Source: Streptomyces canus (GTDB taxonomy: Bacteria > Actinomycetota > Actinomycetes > Streptomycetales > Streptomycetaceae). Taken from it: a DNA stretch of 64,000 nt. Of this stretch, positions 9,295-17,954 are shown in pieces; the stretch's first letter is position 1; each line of letters opens with the position of its first letter. The notes beneath the pieces were generated by a model that was not told where the DNA came from, searched no databases, and saw only the letters and a list, made by a program, of their open reading frames with translations. The stretch is taken from positions 6,820,001 to 6,884,000 of the forward strand of contig NZ_CP107989.1 in assembly GCF_041435015.1 (NCBI RefSeq). Direction: 5' to 3'. The position numbers and the translations under genes were made by a program.

Positions 9295-10062
9295 ATGAAC
9301 AACCTGAAGCTCGAACGGCACGGCGGGGTCGTGACCGTACGTCTGCACCGCCCGCACGTCCGCAACGCGCTCAGCTCCGAGTTGCTGTCCGAACTCCTCG
9401 ACGTGCTGCGCCCGTTGGACCAGGACCCCGAGGTCGGCTGCTACGTCGTCACCGGCTCGGAACGCGTCTTCGCGGCGGGAGCCGACATCAAGGAGATGGC
9501 CGGGAAATCGGCCGTGGACATGGCGGCAGAGGACTACTTCGCCGCGTGGGAGGAGTTCGCGGACCTGCGCACCCCGAAGATCGCCGCCGTCAACGGCCAT
9601 GCGCTGGGCGGAGGCTGCGAACTGGCGATGATGTGCGACCTCGTCATCGCGGGGGAGTCGGCCGTCTTCGGACAGCCGGAGATCAAGCTGGGCGTGATCC
9701 CGGGCATCGGCGGCACCCAGCGCCTGACCCGCCTGGTCGGCCACGCGAAGGCGATGGACCTGGTCCTCACCGGCCGCACGATGGACGCGCGGGAGGCGGG
9801 ACGCTGCGGTCTCGTCTCCCGGGTCGTACCGGACGACCGGGTCCTGCCGGAGGCCCTGGAGGCGGCCGCGACGATCGCCTCGTACGGGCGTACGGCGGTC
9901 AGGGCGGCCCGTGAGTGCGTGCACCAGGCCCTGGAGACCGGCCTGCGCGACGGCATCCGCTTCGAACGCCGGGTCTTCCACGCCCTGTTCGCGACGGCCG
10001 ACCAGAAGGAGGGCATGACCGCGTTCCTCGAGAAACGCGCCCCGCGCTTCACCGGCCGGTGA
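9295..10062 (+). CDS. Enoyl-CoA hydratase/isomerase (crotonase) family protein
   Basis: A 255-residue single-domain crotonase. It shows the oxyanion-hole segment 'FAAGADIKEM', then 'GHALGGGCELAMMCD' with the first catalytic Glu and 'FGQPEIKLGVIPGIGGTQRL' with the second Glu position, so a hydratase is plausible. AAAGGGACG lies before the ATG at 9295, only 12 bases after the preceding stop, so the three genes form one operon. Use on a fatty acyl or amino-acyl CoA cannot be decided from sequence. Confidence 0.9.
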   Translation: MNNLKLERHGGVVTVRLHRPHVRNALSSELLSELLDVLRPLDQDPEVGCYVVTGSERVFAAGADIKEMAGKSAVDMAAEDYFAAWEEFADLRTPKIAAVNGHALGGGCELAMMCDLVIAGESAVFGQPEIKLGVIPGIGGTQRLTRLVGHAKAMDLVLTGRTMDAREAGRCGLVSRVVPDDRVLPEALEAAATIASYGRTAVRAARECVHQALETGLRDGIRFERRVFHALFATADQKEGMTAFLEKRAPRFTGR

Positions 10063-10069
10063 CGGCGCG

Positions 10070-10103
10070 CCCGGGGGCGGGGCGCTGTGCCCCGCCTCCC
10101 GGG
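10070..10103. terminator. Bidirectional terminator hairpin
   Basis: CCCGGGGGCGGGGC pairs with GCCCCGCCTCCCGGG across a five-base loop with one bulge. It lies between two convergent genes. There is no T-tract, as is usual in high-GC actinomycetes. Confidence 0.7.
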
Positions 10104-10117
10104 TCACCTCAGCGGCC

Positions 10118-10807
10118 TCAGTGGCGGGCCGAGGCCAGCGCGTCCGTCACTCCCGGCTCCTTCGGCCCCAGGAACCGCGGATCCGGCCGGAGCACCACGT
10201 CCACAGCCGCCTTGCCCGCCGCGAAGAGCTCCCGGGTGCCGCCGTAGTACCAGGTGGCGTCGTGCTGGGCGTCGACACCGATGCCGTACGACGAGACACC
10301 CGCCGCCTGGCAGAGCGCGACCGCGCGCCGGATGTGGAAGCCCTGGCTGATCAGCACCGCGTTGTGGACGCCGAAGATCTTCCTGGCGCGGACGCAGGAG
10401 TCCCAGGTGTCGAAGCCGGCGTAGTCGCTGACGATCCGCGTGTCCGGAACGCCGTGCCGGGTCAGGTACGCGCGCATGGCGTCGGGCTCGTCGTAGTCCT
10501 CGCGGCTGTTGTCGCCGGTGACGAGGACGACCTCGATCCGGTTCTCCCGGTACAGCTTCGCCGCCGCGTCGAGCCGGTGCGCGAGATACGGCGACGGCTC
10601 GCCGTCCCACAGCCCGGCGCCGAAGACGACGGCCACCTCGGTGCGCGGCACGTCGGCCGTCGTCCGCAGCCGGTCGCCCGTCACGACGTACATCCACGTC
10701 GACGGCAGCAGCGCGAGCACACACCCCGCCATCACGGCCTGCACGAGCCTGCGCCGCCCGGCACGCGTGCGTGGCAGGCGTGGTCTGCGCACCCTCGGCA
10801 GTCGCAT
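10118..10807 (-). CDS. SanA/YdcF-like DUF218 envelope protein
   Basis: A 229-residue protein with a very basic N-terminus and one membrane anchor ('VMAGCVLALLPSTWMYVV'), followed by a DUF218 domain. Hallmarks are 'VVFGAGLW', 'RLDAAAKLYRENRIEVVLVTGDN', the 'EPDAMRAYL' acidic pair and 'VLISQGFHIRRAVALCQAAG'. E. coli SanA is linked to vancomycin exclusion and envelope permeability; its chemistry is unknown. The protein is expected to face outward. Confidence 0.85.
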   Translation of the reverse strand: MRLPRVRRPRLPRTRAGRRRLVQAVMAGCVLALLPSTWMYVVTGDRLRTTADVPRTEVAVVFGAGLWDGEPSPYLAHRLDAAAKLYRENRIEVVLVTGDNSREDYDEPDAMRAYLTRHGVPDTRIVSDYAGFDTWDSCVRARKIFGVHNAVLISQGFHIRRAVALCQAAGVSSYGIGVDAQHDATWYYGGTRELFAAGKAAVDVVLRPDPRFLGPKEPGVTDALASARH

Positions 10808-11018
10808 GGACGGTCCCTCCCCGGTCGGCCCTTCGCCAACGAGAGACGTACCGTCAGGCCGATCGGTTCGCCCGCCGGTGCGTGACCAGCCTCACTGCCG
10901 GACGAGAATGCGCAGGTCACGCCGCCTCACACCCCCACGCCCCGCATGGTGAACCGTCGGAAAGCACGCGTTATTGCCGTGAAACGGGGTGGCAACCTCA
11001 GGCCGTCACCATCGTTCC

Positions 11019-11813
11019 ATGAACCGGATCAGCAGCCAGCCCGGCCTCGTCTCCCTCGACGACAGGCGCCGCCCCGAGCCGCCCGCGCTCGTCCTGGTGG
11101 CCCACGGCAGCCGCGACCCGCGCACGCTGAACACGGTCCACAGGCTCCTGGACCAGGTCCGCGAGCAGCGCCCCGGCCTGCCGGTGCACCTGGGCCACAT
11201 CGAGCTGAACGAACCCCTGCTGCCGGACACGCTGGCGTCCCTGGGTACGGCGGAGGCCGTCCTGGTCCCGCTGTTGCTCAGCCGCGGCTACCACGTGAAG
11301 CGGGACATCCCGGAGATGGCGGCGGCCTCCGCGGCACGCACACGCGTGGCCGCCCCGCTGGGCCCGCACCCGCTGCTCGTGGAGACCCTGCACGCTCGCC
11401 TGATCGAGGCGGGCTGGAGCGCGGACGAGGAGACCCGCCGTACCGGCGCGGTGGTCCTCGCGGCGGCGGGCTCCCGCGACCCCGACTCGGCCGTGGACAC
11501 CCGCCGCACGGCTCACCTCCTGTCGGACCGCCTGGGCGTCCCGGTGGTCCCGGCCTACGCCTCCGCGGCAACTCCCACGGTCGAAACGGCGGTCCGGGCA
11601 CTGACGGCACGGGGCCGCCACAGGGTGGCGGTGGCGTCGTACTTCACGGCCCCGGGCCTGTTCGCCACGCAATGCGCAGAGAAGGCTCCGTGGATGGCGT
11701 CGGCCCCCTTGGGCACGCACCCGGCGATGGCCGACCTGATCCTGCACCGCTACGACCAGGTCGCCGGCCGAAGGGGCGAGACCAGCCACGAACTGCCCGC
11801 ACTCGCCGTATAA
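11019..11813 (+). CDS. Sirohydrochlorin chelatase-like (CbiX) protein
   Basis: A 264-residue chelatase-fold protein with two CbiX halves. The first begins '[14 protein letters not shown]' and contains the probable metal-binding His and '[15 protein letters not shown]'. The second starts '[15 protein letters not shown]' and ends with '[12 protein letters not shown]'. Family members insert Fe, Co or Ni into sirohydrochlorin for sirohaem or cobalamin. The ATG at 11019 lacks a clear ribosome site, and an alternative in-frame start lies at 10989. Sirohaem is the cofactor of nitrite and sulfite reductases, but no such gene is adjacent here. Confidence 0.85.
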   Translation: MNRISSQPGLVSLDDRRRPEPPALVLVAHGSRDPRTLNTVHRLLDQVREQRPGLPVHLGHIELNEPLLPDTLASLGTAEAVLVPLLLSRGYHVKRDIPEMAAASAARTRVAAPLGPHPLLVETLHARLIEAGWSADEETRRTGAVVLAAAGSRDPDSAVDTRRTAHLLSDRLGVPVVPAYASAATPTVETAVRALTARGRHRVAVASYFTAPGLFATQCAEKAPWMASAPLGTHPAMADLILHRYDQVAGRRGETSHELPALAV

Positions 11814-11840
11814 CCGGCACTCGGCAGACGTACAGGCGAA

Positions 11841-11863
11841 TTGTCAGTCCCTGCCCGTACTGT
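11841..11863 (+). promoter_or_regulatory. RecA-NDp-like (PafBC-type) DNA-damage promoter of dgt
   Basis: TTGTCAGTC, eight bases, then TACTGT matches the actinobacterial RecA-NDp motif (TTGTCRGTG-N8-TANNNT), which PafBC recognises. The -10 ends six bases before the ATG at 11870, so transcription should start at or next to the start codon and give a leaderless mRNA. Confidence 0.7.
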
Positions 11864-11869
11864 CGAGAC

Positions 11870-13111
11870 ATGCCGTACGACCTGCAGTCAACCGAACGTT
11901 GGGCCTCAGAACCCGACAAGCGCCCCGGCCGCACCGCCTTCCAGCGCGACCGCGCCCGCATCCTCCACTCCGCCGCGCTCAGAAGGCTCGCCGGCAAGAC
12001 ACAGGTCGTCACACCAGGAACCCGCAGCCACGCCTGGGACGCCAGCCCCCGCACCCGGCTCACCCACTCCCTGGAATGCGCCCAGGTCGGCCGTGAGCTC
12101 GGTGCGGCCCTCGGCTGTGACCCGGACCTGGTCGAGGCCGCCTGTCTGGCCCACGACCTCGGCCACCCCCCGTTCGGCCACAACGGCGAACAGGCGCTGA
12201 ACGAGTTCGCCGACGACTGCGGCGGCTTCGAGGGCAACGCCCAGTCCCTCAGGCTCCTGACCCGCATCGAACCCAAACGCTTCACCGACGAGGGTTCGGT
12301 GGGACTGAACCTCACCCGAGCCACCCTCGACGCCGCCACCAAGTACCCCTGGCCCCGCGGAGCGCACTCCTCCCGGAAGTTCGGCGTCTACGAGGACGAC
12401 CGGCCCGTCTTCGACTGGATCCGCAAGGACGCCCCGGGCTCCCGCACCACCTTCGAGGCCCAGGTGATGGACTGGGCCGACGACGTCGCCTACTCGGTCC
12501 ACGACGTCGAGGACGGTCTGCACGCGGGCCACATCGACCCCAACTACCTGCACGCCGAACCGGAACGCCGGGCCGTCTTCGAGGTGGCCCTCGGCCGGTA
12601 CGTCCCCGCGGACACCGACCCGGCGGAGCTCGCGGAAGCCCTCGACCGCCTCCAGGACCAGCCCTGGTGGCCGCACGGCTACGACGGTTCGGCCGTCGCG
12701 CAGGCCCGCCTCAAGGACGCCACCAGCCAGCTCATCGGCCGCTTCTGCCTGTCCGCAGAGGCCGCGACACGCGAGCGGTACGGCACCGGGAGACTCACGA
12801 GATACGACGCCGAACTCGTCGTACCGCACGAGGCCCGCCTGGAGTGCGCGGTCCTCAAGGCCGTCGCCGACCGGTACGTCATGCAGCGCGCCGAGCAGGA
12901 GCGGCTGCGGGCCGACCAGCGGATCGTCGTCGCCGAACTGGCCGAGGTGCTCACCGTCCGCGCCCCGGACGGCCTCGAGCCCCAGTTCCGCGCGCTGTTC
13001 GACGACGCGCCCGACGACCGTGCGCGCAAGCGGGTGATCGTCGACCAGATCGCGTCCCTCACCGACGCGTCCGCCCGTTCGCTTCACGCCCGTCTCACGG
13101 GACACCTGTGA
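11870..13111 (+). CDS. dgt: Deoxyguanosinetriphosphate triphosphohydrolase-like protein
   Basis: An HD-domain dNTPase of 413 residues that hydrolyses dGTP or other dNTPs to nucleoside and triphosphate. It shows '[21 protein letters not shown]', then the metal-site histidine in '[15 protein letters not shown]' and the HD pair in '[16 protein letters not shown]'. '[19 protein letters not shown]' carries the last metal aspartate. The start at 11870 has no Shine-Dalgarno but sits six bases after a -10 hexamer, fitting a leaderless transcript under a DNA-damage promoter. That suits a role in dNTP pool control. Confidence 0.93.
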   Translation: MPYDLQSTERWASEPDKRPGRTAFQRDRARILHSAALRRLAGKTQVVTPGTRSHAWDASPRTRLTHSLECAQVGRELGAALGCDPDLVEAACLAHDLGHPPFGHNGEQALNEFADDCGGFEGNAQSLRLLTRIEPKRFTDEGSVGLNLTRATLDAATKYPWPRGAHSSRKFGVYEDDRPVFDWIRKDAPGSRTTFEAQVMDWADDVAYSVHDVEDGLHAGHIDPNYLHAEPERRAVFEVALGRYVPADTDPAELAEALDRLQDQPWWPHGYDGSAVAQARLKDATSQLIGRFCLSAEAATRERYGTGRLTRYDAELVVPHEARLECAVLKAVADRYVMQRAEQERLRADQRIVVAELAEVLTVRAPDGLEPQFRALFDDAPDDRARKRVIVDQIASLTDASARSLHARLTGHL

Positions 13112-13266
13112 TGCTTGCGGGACACAAGTTGTGTGGAGGAGACGGGAGTGACATGAATCGAGACCGAATGTGACCCTCCGTGGCCTGATCGGGCCACTCC
13201 CTCTTCCCCCATCACACTCCGTGCGGGACGCTCCCATGTGGCGGCACCCTTACGAGGAGGCATCAA

Positions 13267-14532
13267 GTGGTCGACGCGGATCAGACATTTGTCATCGTCG
13301 GAGGAGGTCTCGCCGGCGCGAAGGCGGCCGAGACGCTCCGCACGGAGGGCTTCACCGGCCGCGTGATACTGATCTGCGACGAACGCGACCACCCCTACGA
13401 GCGCCCGCCGCTCTCCAAGGGCTACCTCCTCGGCAAGGAGGAGCGCGACAGCGTCTTCGTCCACGAACCCGCCTGGTATGCGCGCAACGACATCGAGCTG
13501 CACCTCGGCGAGACCGTGGACGCCATCGACCGTACGGCGAAGACGGTCCGCTTCGGCGAGGACGGCACCGTCGTCCGCTACGACAAGCTGCTGCTGGCAA
13601 CGGGCGCGGAGCCGCGCCGGCTGGACATCCCGGGGACCGACCTCGCGGGCGTCCATCATCTGCGCCGCCTCGCCCACGCCGAGCGTCTCAAGGGCGTCCT
13701 GGCCGCCCTGGGCCGGGACAACGGCCACCTCGTGATCGCCGGCGCCGGCTGGATCGGCCTGGAGGTCGCGGCGGCGGCCCGGGAGTACGGCGCCGAGGTC
13801 ACCGTCGTCGAACACCATCCGACCCCGCTGCACGGCGCCCTCGGCCCCGAGCTCGGCAACCTCTTCGCCGAGCTGCACCGCGAGCGCGGTGTCCGCTTCC
13901 ACTTCGGCGCGAGACTGACGGAGATCGTCGGGCAGGACGGCATGGTCCTCGCGGCCCGTACCGACGACGGCGAGGAGCATCCCGCGCACGACGTCCTCGC
14001 GGCGGTCGGCGCGGCCCCGCGCGTCGCTCTCGCGGAGGCGGCCGGGCTCGAACTGGCGGACCGGGCGCACGGCGGCGGCGTCGCCGTGGACGAGCAACTG
14101 CGCACGTCCGACCCGGACATCTACGCGGCGGGCGACGTGGCCTCCTTCCACCACGCCCTCTTCGGCGACCGGCTGCGCGTCGAGCACTGGGCCAACGCGC
14201 TCAACGGCGGCCCCGCGGCGGCGCGAGCGATGCTGGGCCGCCAGGTGACGTACGACCGGGTGCCCTACTTCTTCTCCGACCAGTACGACCTCGGAATGGA
14301 GTACAGCGGCTGGGCACCCCCCGGCTCGTACGACGAAGTGGTGATCCGGGGAGACGCCGGGAAGCGGGAGTTCATCGCCTTCTGGGTGAAGCAGGGCCGT
14401 GTGCTGGCCGGCATGAACGTCAACGTGTGGGACGTCACAGAGCCGATCCAGGGACTGATCCGATCCAGGGCTCAGGTGGACACGGAGGCGCTGGCGGACC
14501 CGCACGTTCCCCTCGTCAGCCTCGTCCCGTAG
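13267..14532 (+). CDS. FAD-dependent ferredoxin reductase-type oxidoreductase
   Basis: A 421-residue pyridine-nucleotide:ferredoxin reductase of the BphA4/PdR class. The FAD Rossmann site is 'FVIVGGGLAGAKAAETLR', then 'YERPPLSKGYLLG'. The NAD site is 'VIAGAGWIGLEVAAAAREYG', and 'DIYAAGDVASF' is the second FAD contact. A C-terminal reductase domain follows. The GTG at 13267 has CGAGGAGG ahead of it. It would supply electrons to a ferredoxin-dependent enzyme such as a P450; none is adjacent. It lies between dgt and dnaG. Confidence 0.92.
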   Translation: MVDADQTFVIVGGGLAGAKAAETLRTEGFTGRVILICDERDHPYERPPLSKGYLLGKEERDSVFVHEPAWYARNDIELHLGETVDAIDRTAKTVRFGEDGTVVRYDKLLLATGAEPRRLDIPGTDLAGVHHLRRLAHAERLKGVLAALGRDNGHLVIAGAGWIGLEVAAAAREYGAEVTVVEHHPTPLHGALGPELGNLFAELHRERGVRFHFGARLTEIVGQDGMVLAARTDDGEEHPAHDVLAAVGAAPRVALAEAAGLELADRAHGGGVAVDEQLRTSDPDIYAAGDVASFHHALFGDRLRVEHWANALNGGPAAARAMLGRQVTYDRVPYFFSDQYDLGMEYSGWAPPGSYDEVVIRGDAGKREFIAFWVKQGRVLAGMNVNVWDVTEPIQGLIRSRAQVDTEALADPHVPLVSLVP

Positions 14533-14533
14533 G

Positions 14534-14555
14534 TGTCAGTACCTCCCCGTAGACT
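14534..14555 (+). promoter_or_regulatory. RecA-NDp-like (PafBC-type) promoter of dnaG
   Basis: TGTCAGTA, eight bases, then TAGACT, with the same geometry as the dgt promoter. The -10 ends six bases before the GTG at 14562, predicting a leaderless dnaG transcript. The two promoters are also alike in the spacer (CCTGCCCG and CCTCCCCG). Confidence 0.65.
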
Positions 14556-14561
14556 TCACGC

Positions 14562-16469
14562 GTGGCAGGACGGATCAACGACGAGGACGTGAAGGCGGTA
14601 CGGGACGCGGTCCCGATCGACGCCGTGGTGTCCGAGTACCTCCAGCTGCGCAACGCGGGCGGTGGCAACCTCAAGGGCCTGTGCCCCTTCCACGACGAGA
14701 AGTCGCCGTCCTTCCAGGTCAGTCCGAGCAAGGGTCTCTTCCACTGCTTCGGCTGCCAGGAGGGCGGCGACACCATCACGTTCGTGATGAAGGTCGACCA
14801 CCTCACGTTCTCCGAGTCGGTCGAGCGTCTGGCCGCCCAGGCCGGCATCACCCTGCGGTACGAGGAGGGCGGCTACAACCCCTCCCACCAGCGCGGCGAG
14901 CGCATCCGCCTGGTCGAGGCGCACAAGATCGCCGCCGACTGGTACATGGAGCAGCTGGCCACCGGTCCGGAGGCCGACACCGGCCGTCAGTTCCTCGCCG
15001 AGCGCGGCTTCGACCAGGCCGCCGCCGCGCACTTCTCCGTCGGCTACAGCCCCCAGGGCTGGGACCACCTCACCCGCTTCCTGCGCGGCAAGGGCTTCAG
15101 CGACAAGGAGCTCCTGCTCTCCGGTCTCTCCCAGGAGGGCCGCCGCGGCCCCATCGACCGCTTCCGCGGCCGGCTGATGTGGCCCATCCGCGACATCGGC
15201 GGAGACGTCGTCGGCTTCGGCGCGCGCAAGCTCTACGAGGCGGACAACGGCCCGAAGTACCTCAACACGCCCGACACGGCGATCTACAGGAAGTCCCAGG
15301 TCCTCTACGGCATCGACCTCGCGAAGAAGGACATCGCCAAGGCGTCCCGCGCGGTCGTCGTCGAGGGCTACACGGACGTCATGGCCTGTCACCTCGCCGG
15401 CGTGACGACCGCGATCGCGACCTGCGGCACGGCCTTCGGCGGCGACCACATCAAGATCCTGCGCCGACTGCTGATGGACAACGGATCGGCCCGCGTGATC
15501 TTCACCTTCGACGGCGACGCGGCCGGCCAGAAGGCGGCTCTGCGCGCCTTCGAGGACGACCAGAAGTTCGCCGCCGAGACCTACATCGCGATCGCGCCGG
15601 ACGGCATGGACCCCTGCGAGCTGCGCCTCGCCAAGGGCGACGAGGCGGTCGCCGACCTGGCCGAACCCCGCACCCCGCTCTTCGAGTTCGCACTGCGCCA
15701 GATCGTCGTCCGCTACGACCTCGACACCCCCGCCGGCCGCGCCGCCGCCCTCGACGAGGCCGCCCCGATCGTCGCCCGCATCAAGAACAGCGGCGCCCAG
15801 CACGAGGTCGCCGTGCAGCTCGCCGGCATGCTCGGCATCCTCGACACCCAGTTCGTGGTCAAGCGGGTGGCCCAGCTGGCCCGATGGGCCCGCGACCGCG
15901 GCGGCAAGGGCCCGGCCCCGTCGGGACGCGGCCCGCAGCAGCCGTCGTACGACGGAGCACACCGCCCCGCCGTCTCCGGCCCCGCCCTCACCCTGCGCAA
16001 CCCCGTCTACGCCACCGAGCGCGAGCTCCTCAAACTCGCCCTGCAGCGCCCCGAGCTGGTCTCCCCGGCCTTCGACGCGTACGGCATCGACGAGTTCACC
16101 GCCCCGCCCTACGCGGCCGTACGCCAGGCCATCATGGACGCGGGCGGCGCGGAGTACGGCGTCCAGGACTCCCAGGACTACCTCGTCCGGGTCCGCGAGG
16201 CCGCCCCCGACGACGCGGTCCGCGCCATGGTCACGGAGCTGGCCGTCGAGGCGATCATGCGCAAGACGGTCGACGAGAACTACGCGGGCGATCAGCTGGT
16301 CACGGTCCGCCGCCGTGCCGTCGACCGCCGCATCCAGGAGATCCAGGGCACCCTGATCCGCCTCGGCTCCGGCGGCGACCCGGCCCACCTGGCCGCCGTA
16401 CAGAACGAGGTGTGGGTACTCCAGCAGTACGGCCAGGCACTGCGGGAGCAGGGCGCGGCCGCTCTCTAG
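14562..16469 (+). CDS. dnaG: DNA primase
   Basis: Replication primase of 635 residues. The N-terminal CHC2 zinc site is C41, H44, C62 and C65. The TOPRIM core has 'VVVEGYTDVMACH' and 'IFTFDGDAAGQKAAL' with the acidic metal ligands. The C-terminal helicase-interaction domain (about 480-635) follows a glycine/proline-rich linker near 'GKGPAPSGRGPQQ'. It makes RNA primers at the replication fork with DnaB. It is followed about 310 bases later by the sigma-factor gene. Confidence 0.97.
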   Translation: MAGRINDEDVKAVRDAVPIDAVVSEYLQLRNAGGGNLKGLCPFHDEKSPSFQVSPSKGLFHCFGCQEGGDTITFVMKVDHLTFSESVERLAAQAGITLRYEEGGYNPSHQRGERIRLVEAHKIAADWYMEQLATGPEADTGRQFLAERGFDQAAAAHFSVGYSPQGWDHLTRFLRGKGFSDKELLLSGLSQEGRRGPIDRFRGRLMWPIRDIGGDVVGFGARKLYEADNGPKYLNTPDTAIYRKSQVLYGIDLAKKDIAKASRAVVVEGYTDVMACHLAGVTTAIATCGTAFGGDHIKILRRLLMDNGSARVIFTFDGDAAGQKAALRAFEDDQKFAAETYIAIAPDGMDPCELRLAKGDEAVADLAEPRTPLFEFALRQIVVRYDLDTPAGRAAALDEAAPIVARIKNSGAQHEVAVQLAGMLGILDTQFVVKRVAQLARWARDRGGKGPAPSGRGPQQPSYDGAHRPAVSGPALTLRNPVYATERELLKLALQRPELVSPAFDAYGIDEFTAPPYAAVRQAIMDAGGAEYGVQDSQDYLVRVREAAPDDAVRAMVTELAVEAIMRKTVDENYAGDQLVTVRRRAVDRRIQEIQGTLIRLGSGGDPAHLAAVQNEVWVLQQYGQALREQGAAAL

Positions 16470-16780
16470 CGCCGGTTCCCGTACGCCTTTCAAGTGGTTT
16501 GGGGGCCGTCGCCCCGCCTACTCGTAAGGCAAAGTAACCACGCGGTCACGGACCGGACTCAAAAAGTCCCCGCACGCCCCTCGTGGCGGCTGTGTGTCGT
16601 ACTCCACACTGGGTTCCGGTGCCTGAGTCCTCGGAGCGCGGCCGATCCGCCCCCAGCGGGTCCCTGACCCCCGCGGTTCCGCTCATCGCGTACGGGACGG
16701 ACAGCGGCGAGGCCGCCGACTCCGCTCCCGAAGTACCGCTGCCGCACTCCTTGGCAGCGATCATCCTGGAGGTCGCCCCC

Positions 16781-17908
16781 GTGCAGACCCAGACCCTGAC
16801 ACAGACCGAGAACGGTACGGACGACACGACAGAGCAGGACGCCGAGCCCGACGTCCTCGTCGCGGTGCCCCCGCAGAGCCGTGTCGCGCACCACCCCGAG
16901 GCGGAGCCGGACCCCCCGCCCGCGGAAGCCCTCGAGAACGTGGAGACCGAGCCGGTCGAACCGCCCGAGCCGCCCCGCGGCCGCGTCGACACCGGCGGCC
17001 CGTCCTCGGACCTGTTCCGCCAGTACCTGCGGGAGATCGGCCGTATCCCGCTGCTCACCGCGGCCGAGGAGGTCGACCTCGCCCGCCGGGTCGAGGCCGG
17101 CCTGTTCGCCGAGGAGAAACTGAGCAACGCCCCCGACCTGGACAGCCAGTTGGCGCTCGACCTGGACCGCCTGGTCGTGCTGGGCCGCATGGCCAAGCGC
17201 CGCCTCATCGAGGCGAACCTGCGTCTCGTCGTGTCCGTCGCGAAACGGTACGTCGGCCGCGGCCTGACCATGCTCGACCTGGTCCAGGAAGGAAACCTGG
17301 GCCTGATCCGGGCGGTCGAGAAGTTCGACTACGCCCGCGGCTACAAGTTCTCCACCTATGCCACCTGGTGGATCCGCCAGGCCATGTCCCGGGCCCTCGC
17401 CGACCAGGCCCGGACGATCCGCGTCCCGGTCCACGTCGTCGAGTTGATCAACCGGGTCGTCCGCGTCCAACGCCGCATGCTCCAGGAACGCGGCTACGAA
17501 CCGACCCCGGAAGAGGTCGCGACCCACCTCGACCTCGCCCCCGAGCGCGTCAGCGAGGTCCTGCGCCTGGCCCAGGAACCGGTGTCGTTGCACGCGCCGG
17601 TCGGCGAGGAGGACGACGTGGCCCTCGGCGACCTCATCGAGGACGGCGACGCCGCCTCCCCGGTCGAGTCGGCGGCGTTCCTGCTCCTCAGGGAACATCT
17701 GGAGGCGGTGCTGTCGACCCTGGGCGAACGTGAGCGCAAGGTCGTCCAACTCCGGTACGGCCTGGCCGACGGCCGCCCCCGCACGCTGGAGGAGATCGGC
17801 CGCATCTTCGGCGTCACCCGGGAACGGATACGCCAGATCGAGTCCAAGACGCTCAACAAGCTCCGCGACCATGCCTTCGCGGATCAGCTTCGGGGCTATC
17901 TGGACTGA
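16781..17908 (+). CDS. hrdA: Principal-type sigma-70 factor, HrdA-like
   Basis: A group 1/2 sigma-70 factor of 375 residues. An acidic, proline-rich N-terminus (1-80) is followed by region 1.2 ('[17 protein letters not shown]'), region 2.4 ('[19 protein letters not shown]'), region 3 and region 4.2 ('[19 protein letters not shown]'). There is no long region 1.1 as in HrdB. The GTG at 16781 was chosen because GGAGG stands about six bases ahead; in-frame starts at 16583 and 16619 lack such a site. Location downstream of dnaG fits hrdA of S. coelicolor as I recall it. Non-essential Hrd factors modulate growth-phase transcription. Confidence 0.8.
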   Translation: MQTQTLTQTENGTDDTTEQDAEPDVLVAVPPQSRVAHHPEAEPDPPPAEALENVETEPVEPPEPPRGRVDTGGPSSDLFRQYLREIGRIPLLTAAEEVDLARRVEAGLFAEEKLSNAPDLDSQLALDLDRLVVLGRMAKRRLIEANLRLVVSVAKRYVGRGLTMLDLVQEGNLGLIRAVEKFDYARGYKFSTYATWWIRQAMSRALADQARTIRVPVHVVELINRVVRVQRRMLQERGYEPTPEEVATHLDLAPERVSEVLRLAQEPVSLHAPVGEEDDVALGDLIEDGDAASPVESAAFLLLREHLEAVLSTLGERERKVVQLRYGLADGRPRTLEEIGRIFGVTRERIRQIESKTLNKLRDHAFADQLRGYLD

Positions 17909-17920
17909 GGAAACCGGACG

Positions 17921-17953
17921 GGGAACGGGGCCGCTTCCCAACGGCCCCTTCCC
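17921..17953. terminator. Bidirectional terminator between convergent genes
   Basis: GGGAACGGGGCCG pairs with CGGCCCCTTCCC around CTTCCCAA, with one bulged base. It lies directly between the sigma-factor stop and the ABC gene stop. Confidence 0.75.
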
Positions 17954-17954
17954 G

